Source: Vigna angularis
Taxonomy: Eukaryota; Streptophyta; Magnoliopsida; Fabales; Fabaceae
NCBI RefSeq assembly: GCF_016808095.1
Contig: NC_068971.1
Coordinates: forward strand, 9,870,501-9,934,500
Length of the DNA stretch: 64,000 nucleotides
Direction of reading: 5' to 3'
Shown: in pieces, positions 58,303-64,000 of the stretch
How positions within the stretch are numbered: position 1 is the first letter of the stretch
How the letters are laid out: each line of letters begins with the position of its first letter
Notes under the pieces: model-generated
Databases searched by the model: none
What the model was told of the DNA's origin: nothing
What the model saw: the letters and a program-made list of their open reading frames with translations, nothing else
Program-made: the position numbers and the translations under genes

Positions 58303-61300
58303 ATGGAAAGCTGGGAGGAGTCGCAAGAATCCATCAAAGCCGAGGTTAGCCAGTTGAAAGACCAGGTCGGCCAAATCTTGGCTGCCCTTGAATCCTTGAA
58401 AACTACTGCAGAGTCTTCATCTGCACAGATCGGGGGGAATGCCCATTTTTATCCCCCATTGTTGAACACTGCCAATCAATCGATACCTTTCCCGCCCTAT
58501 GGGTTACCCCCAGGTTACACTCCTCCTGTAGGAGAGTACTCAGAAGCTGAGTACGCTTCATTCTCATTCCCCGCGACTGTCAATATACCACCGATCGGCA
58601 CTCAGGGACCTGTCTTAGTGTCGGCTCCCATGGGGAGCACGAGAATGAATGAGACCAACACCACTGATGGAGTTCGGGTGACTCCAGTACCGCCTGTGGT
58701 TACTAGGGAGGATTTTTCAGCCGAAGCTGCACCACACGCCACGGTGGTTGGGGGATTCGGTGGCCTCGTCGGAGCTAAAGGCAGGTTGGAGGTTCTTGAG
58801 GAAAGATTAAGGGTCATTGAAGGGGTGGAAAGCTACGGTTTTGGAGATATTGCAAGGCTAAGTTTGGCTCCTGGTGTGAAAATACCGCATAAGTTCAAGG
58901 CGCCAGAGTTTGAGAAGTACAAGGGTAGCACATGCCCTAAAAGCCATCTGACCATGTATTGTAGAAAGATGGCTGCGTATGCTTATGATGACCAGCTACT
59001 CATCCACGTTTTCCAAGAGAGTTTGGTTGGGGTTGCGTCAAACTGGTATACCCATTTAGAGCCCTCTAGAATCCGTTGTTGGGCGGATCTAGCTGACGCC
59101 TTTGTGAAACAGTACGTGTACAACACGCATGTTGCACCGGACCGTCTGCAGTTGCAAAATATGGGGAAGAAAGATAATGAAACTTTCAAGGAATATGCTC
59201 AACGATGGAGAGAGCTAGCTGCGCAGGTCGAGCCGCCTCTGTACGACAAGGAAATGGTGGCGATGTTTGTGAACACGCTCCAACCACCGTTTTATGAACA
59301 CATGGTCGGGAACGTGTCCTCCAATTTCGCTGATATCGTCATAATAGGCGAAAGAATAGAAATTGGGTTGAAGAATGGGAAGATCGCGGGTGGCCCGTCT
59401 GCGGTAGCAAACTCTAAAAAGCCCAGCTTCAATCCAGGAAAGAAGAAAGAAGGAGATGTGCATGCGACATCGATGATGCCTGCATGGAGAGGTCAAGCCC
59501 CTATCCACAATTATAGACCACACCTGGGCCAACCTCCATATGCAGCCAATGCAGCTTTTGCTCATCCAATTAGACCTCAACAATAACAAGAATTTTATCA
59601 ACCGCAACCTATCACAAACAACGCCTGGAGGACTGGGACAGGCGCGAATCCAAATCCGAATGCGGGTCAAGGTACTTACCCGAGAAAAACCCAAGAAAGA
59701 AAATTTGTTCACTTCACCCCCATCCCTACGACTTACACTGAATTATTACCCCACCTCGTCAAAAGGGGTCTGGTGGCTATATGTCCGATGATGCCTATGC
59801 AACCTCCGTACCCCAGGGGTTATGATGCCGATGCCAAGTGTAGTTATCATGGGGGAGGAGTGGGTCACTCAACTGAGAGATGTATGGCCTTCAAACATAA
59901 AGTACAGGCCCTAATCGACGCTGGGTGGCTGAAATTTCAAGAAGATAAACCTAACATTGATGATAATCCATTATCCGGACATGGGAGTGCCTCGACAAAT
60001 GCCATTGAGGTTAAGAAGCATGAACTGATAAGGGATGCAAGTGAAATCCGAAGTTCCAGAAGGTTTATTTTCAAGGAATTATTGAAGTTGGGATTTTTAA
60101 ACGGTGATTATGATTTGGGAAAAGCATGTGGATTCCATCCATGCGCTGAACACTCTATCGATGAATGTGTTGAATTTGAAGAGTTTCTGCAAGATCTGCT
60201 TGATAGAAATTTGATGCAAGTGTACTACGAGGATAAGGATGAAGAGGTGTTTGCACAAACCGGTATGGAGCCTGATGTAACCCTGCCAGAGCCGTTGGTA
60301 ATTCGTTTCACTCGGACCACCCCTGCACCAGTTATTCAAGGAAGACCGTCCGTCGTCATCCATACACTAGTTCCTTTTCCTTACAAGAGCGAGAAAGCTG
60401 TTCCTTGGAGGTATGGAACACACGCATTCGATGAAGGACAATGTGTTGAAAGTCAATTCCTCGACCAAGATCCAGTTATTGAAAATATATCAGGCATCGG
60501 CGGAATGACAAGGAGTGGTCGAATCTTCACGCCACCAAACCTGATGGGAGAAGGAACTAGCAATAATGAAGCACCGGTGGCCGCGAAAGTTAAAGAGCTC
60601 TTAAAGGGGAAAGGGGTGCAGGCCGAAGAGACCCCCGACAAGGAGGACAAGAAAGAAATATCCGACGAAGAGGCTGGAGAGTTTTTGAAATTCATACAAC
60701 AAAGTGAATATAAAGTGGTGGAACAATTGAATCGTATGCCAGCCCGGATCTCTCTGTTAGGATTGCTCATGCACTCAACCTCCCATAGAAAACTGCTGAT
60801 GAAGATACTGAGCGAAGCCCATGTAGAACAAGGTATTTCCCTGAACAAATTCGAGGGCATTGTTAGCAACATCACTGCTAATAATTACCTCACCTTCACC
60901 GATGAGGAAATGCCTGCTGAGGGGAGAGGGCATAACAAGGCTCTCCATGTCTCCGTGAAATGCTTGGACCACGTCATAGCGCGCGTGCTGGTGGACAACG
61001 GATCCTCCCTGAATGTCATGCCCAAAACGACACTGGAGAGGTTACCTTGTGACGGAATGCATATGAAGCCAAGTTCTATGATTGTGAGAGCGTTTGACGG
61101 TAGCAAGAGGGAGGTCATGGGCGAAATAGAGTTGCCGGTCCAGGTTGGCCCATGTGTCTTTCAAATAACCTTCCAGGTCATGGACATCCTCCCAGCCTAT
61201 AGTTGTCTATTGGGTCGCCCATGGATCCATTCTGCGGGAGTTGTACCTTCCACACTGCACCAGAAATTGAAATATGTCATGGGAGATAAGCTGGTGATAG

Positions 61301-61863
61301 TTTCTGGAGAGGAGGATCTCCTTGTGAGTGGGCCATCCTCCGCCCGTTATATAGAAGCAGCCGAGGAAGCTCTCGAGACAGCTTTCCAATCATTGGAGAT
61401 CGTGGGAAACACCTATGTGGAACCATTTCCAGTAAACCCATATTTGTCACGTGCCTCTATCATGGCGGCCAAGGTCATGCTGAAGGAAGGCTATAAGTAC
61501 GGGAGCGGTTTAGGCAAGAAAAGGGCAGGGGCGGACATTCCAATTGGAGGTGGTCGAGAACAAAAACAGGTATGGCCTAGGGTACAAGCCCAGCAAGGGG
61601 GATAAGAAGAGGCTGATCGAGGAAAAGAGGGAGCGTAGTCTGGCTCGGATAGAACGACGGGAACCAAGGGCGAGGAAGATTCACATTGGTGATATCAAGG
61701 AGAGTTTTCGCAGCGCTGGATGGGTGAACACTAGCCTTATAGCGGTCTTGGAAGAGGAAGCTGGATCTGAAAGCTCAAACTTCGTGTGGGCTTGCTCACC
61801 AGATGCGCGGCTCAGCAATTGGAAGACTGTGGATTTACCTGTGATTTTTAATTCGAACGAAAT
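58303..61863 (+). pseudogene. Ogre gag-protease region with a stop and a frameshift
   Basis: It opens at ATG 58303 (frame open back to 58240). The gag capsid domain (about 58890-59400) has WYTHLEPSRIRCWADLADAF and ETFKEYAQRWRELAAQVEPP. A TAA at 59584-59586 interrupts the frame, which then continues without shift to 61605. Downstream are two Cys/His clusters (CSYHGGGVGHSTERC; CGFHPCAEHSIDEC) and a retropepsin with the active site VDNGSS (Asp codon at 60994) and CLLGRPWIHSAG. Near 61540 the reading passes from this frame to the next one (ENKNRYGLGYKPSKGDKKRL), implying a small indel. The coding part ends at 61863 at a splice donor. Confidence 0.88.
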
Positions 61864-62037
61864 GTAATATATTAATTGATCCTATCGCTTTACCCGGAGC
61901 TTTAGGATTCATGACTTACGGGTTGACGCTTTTATTTTGCTTTCAGTGTGATATTTGAATCGTGCTTACCCTCATTTAGCCTCCTCATCGTTTTGTTTTT
62001 GTTTATTTATTCTTTTTTCAAAACTTAAATAATGCAG
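61864..62037 (+). other. Ogre-specific intron between protease and RT
   Basis: GT at 61864-61865 and AG at 62036-62037, 174 bases, with a T-rich stretch before the acceptor. The upstream frame ends with two bases of a codon and the downstream exon supplies one, so the frame continues. Unspliced transcripts would stop at the TAA at 61865. An intron at this place is a known peculiarity of Ogre elements. Confidence 0.8.
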
Positions 62038-64000
62038 ATATGACAATGAATATTTTGAAAATAACAATGTCGATATCCCTAATCTGGAGCACCCTGTCGA
62101 TGATACGGAAGATGATTATGAAGATGGTTCGAAACCCTCTCCAGAACTAATGAGGTTAGTGGAGCAAGAGTCTAAAGAAATAAAACCCTATCAGGAGGAT
62201 GTCGAAATACTCAACTTGGGTGAGGAAGACGAGATTAAAGAAGTAAAAATCGGTACTACCATGAAAGAGGAGGTAAGAGAAAGGTTGCGTGTCCTATTGA
62301 AGGAATTTAAGGACGTGTTTGCTTGGTCGTACAATGATATGCCTGGTTTGGATACCGATATCGTGCAGCATAAACTCCCTCTTAAGCCCGAATGCCTCCC
62401 GGTCAAACAGAAGCTAAGAAGAATGAAGCCTGAGATGTCTTTGAAAATCAAGGAAGAGGTGCAGAAGCAATTTGATGCAGGGTTTTTGGCTGTGGCGAAA
62501 TACCCGCAATGGGTGGCGAATATCGTACCAGTACCCAAGAAAGATGGTAAAGTTCGAATGTGCGTTGACTACCGTGATTTGAATCGTGCAAGTCCAAAAG
62601 ACAACTTCCCACTACCGCACATCGACACTCTAGTCGATAATACAGCCAAGTTTTCGCTATTTTCGTTCATGGATGGTTTCTCAGGATATAACCAGATCAA
62701 GATGGCGCCAGAAGACATGGAAAAGACAACCTTTATCACACTGTGGGGAACTTTTTGTTATAAGGTGATGTCCTTTGGGCTCAAGAATGCCGGGGCAACA
62801 TATCAAAGGGCGATGGTGGCACTTTTTCATGACATGATGCACAAGGAAATCGAAGTTTATGTGGATGACATGATTGCAAAGTCCGAATCGGAAGAAGAGC
62901 ACATTCTCAACTTGAAGAAATTATTTGAGAGATTGAGAAAGTATAAACTCAGGTTAAACCCCGCCAAATGCACGTTTGGAGTGAAATCTGGGAAATTGTT
63001 GGGTTTTGTGGTTAGCCAAAAGGGGATAGAAGTGGATCCTGATAAGGCGCGAGCGATAATAGAAATGCCTGCGCCTAGAACAGAAAAGGAGGTTCGAGGT
63101 TTTCTGGGTAGATTGAACTACATTGCTAGATTCATCTCCCAATTAACCGCTACATGTGAACCAATGTTCAAGTTGTTACGAAAGGATCAAGCTGTAGTTT
63201 TGAATGAGGACTGTCAAGCCGCTTTTGAAAAGATCAAACGATACCTGCAGGACCCTCCCGTATTACGTCCACCTGAACTAGGAAGACCACTCATTTTGTA
63301 TTTGACTGTGTTGGATAAGTCAATGGGCTGTGTGTTGGGTCAGCACGATGAAGCTGGGAAGAGAGAGCACGCTATATACTACTTGAGCAAGAAATTCACA
63401 GACTGCGAACAAAGATATACGTCGTTAGAACGAACTTGTTGTGCATTGGCGTGGGCTGCTCATCGCTTAAGGCAATACATGTTGAGTCACTCAACCTGGT
63501 TGATATCCAAGGTAGACCCTATCAAGTTCATTTTTGAAAAGTCTGCTCTTACTGGAAGGATAGCTCGGTGGCAGATGCTGTTGTCAGAATATGACATCGT
63601 GTATGTTACTCAGAAATCCGTCAAGGGTAGTGCGTTAGCAGAATACCTGGCTCATCAACCCATCAGCGATTATCAGCCAATGCAGCCCGAATTTCCCGAT
63701 GAAGATATTATGGCTCTATTTGAAGAAGGCAGAAAAAACCGAGACGAAGAAACGTGGACATTATTATTCGATGGAGCCTCGAATGTGATGGGGCATGGCA
63801 TAGGGGCAGTTCTCGTCTCTCCAGAGCAGCAGTACATACCAATGACAGCAAGGTTATGTTTTAATTGTACAAATAACATTGCAGAATACGAGGCCTGCGT
63901 TATGGGTATTCGGGCGGCAATAGAGTTCAAAGTAAAAATTTTGGATGTGTATGGAGATTCAGCTTTGGTCATCCACCAGTTGAAGGGAGAGTGGGAAACC
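62038..64000 (+). CDS. Ogre reverse transcriptase and RNase H, open to the window edge
   Basis: One frame without stops from 62038 to the end of the window, about 654 codons. A variable acidic linker is followed by RT (about 62310-62990), with PQWVANIVPVPKKDGKVRMC, VDYRDLNRASPKDNFPLP, the catalytic YVDDMI (62858-62875) and LGFVVSQKGIEVDPDKARAI. Then come the connection and the gypsy-type RNase H (about 63280-63650), with AIYYLSKKFTDCEQRYTSLE. A second, archaeal-type RNase H begins at about 63750 (LLFDGASNVMGHGIGAVL, NNIAEYEACVMGIRAA). Two RNase H domains are characteristic of the Tat lineage. In the first, the usual DAS block is replaced by TVLDKS, so its activity is doubtful. Integrase lies beyond the edge. 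Confidence 0.93.

Larger units (their letters stand above)
50190..64000 (+). mobile_element. Ogre-type Ty3/gypsy (Tat lineage) retrotransposon, 3' end outside window
   Basis: Order on the + strand: 5' LTR, primer site, leader, ORF1, gag-protease, a small intron, RT, RNase H, and the start of a second RNase H-like domain at the window edge. A separate ORF1 upstream of gag, an intron between protease and RT, a tRNA-Arg-like primer site and multi-kilobase LTRs are the recognised marks of Ogre elements. Integrase and the 3' LTR should follow beyond 64000. ORF1 and gag-pro are broken by two in-frame stops and a frameshift, so this copy could move only in trans. Confidence 0.93.

Noticed and set aside
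1..64000. tRNA, rRNA or other structural RNA genes
   Set aside because: I scanned for tRNA arms and rRNA motifs by eye and saw none, apart from the Ogre and gypsy primer sites, which only resemble tRNA 3' ends.

Overview
The window is plant nuclear DNA, most likely from a phaseoloid legume such as Vigna or a relative. This rests on family resemblance: an Ogre-type giant Ty3/gypsy element with a tRNA-Arg-like primer site, legume-style CACTA elements, and canonical GT-AG introns in AT-rich DNA. The species is an inference. There are no bacterial operons, CRISPR arrays or phage genes.

Host genes are few and split by introns. They are: (1) the 3' five-sixths of a galacturonosyltransferase resembling GAUT4, + strand, 2047-4198, four exons; (2) a complete 11-exon gene for an SMP-plus-C2 membrane contact-site protein (CLB/NTMC2T4 type, 576 residues), - strand, 18454-9246; (3) a two-exon GPI-anchored early-nodulin-like phytocyanin, - strand, 30496-29634; (4) a two-exon HAL3/phosphopantothenoylcysteine-decarboxylase-like flavoprotein lacking recognised active-site motifs, - strand, 32766-31950. 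They show no operon-like logic and are separated by transposon debris.

Layout: 1-1990 decayed copia pol (- strand); 2047-4198 GAUT4; 5300-7840 second decayed copia; 8053-8982 fold-back MITE; 9246-18454 CLB; 20730-22580 decayed CACTA; 24033-25128 solo LTR with 5-bp target duplication; 25930-28980 decayed Ty3/gypsy; 29634-30496 phytocyanin; 31216-31755 second solo LTR with target duplication; 31950-32766 HAL3-like gene; 33829-37092 a 3.3 kb satellite of 8-bp units with almost no G or C; 37150-37600 large imperfect palindrome; 38316-39211 non-autonomous CACTA; 41382-49497 an apparently intact 8,116-bp autonomous CACTA with matching TCA target duplications; 50190-64000 an Ogre retrotransposon (5,075-bp 5' LTR, primer site, ORF1, gag-pro, intron, RT-RNase H) running off the right edge.

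The most notable object is the CACTA element at 41382-49497. It has an uninterrupted 1,066-codon TNPD transposase and a second 11-exon gene whose exons join in frame into about 715 residues ending in a Ulp1/C48-protease-like domain. Both ends carry dense arrays of short palindromes built on GCCGCGGTT/AACCGCGGC. The Ogre element has an open RT region, but its ORF1 and gag-pro are broken by two in-frame stops and one frameshift. I found no system I would call wholly undescribed; the strongest candidates are listed as findings. All exon boundaries were derived by hand from splice consensus, frame and family resemblance, without alignment software.
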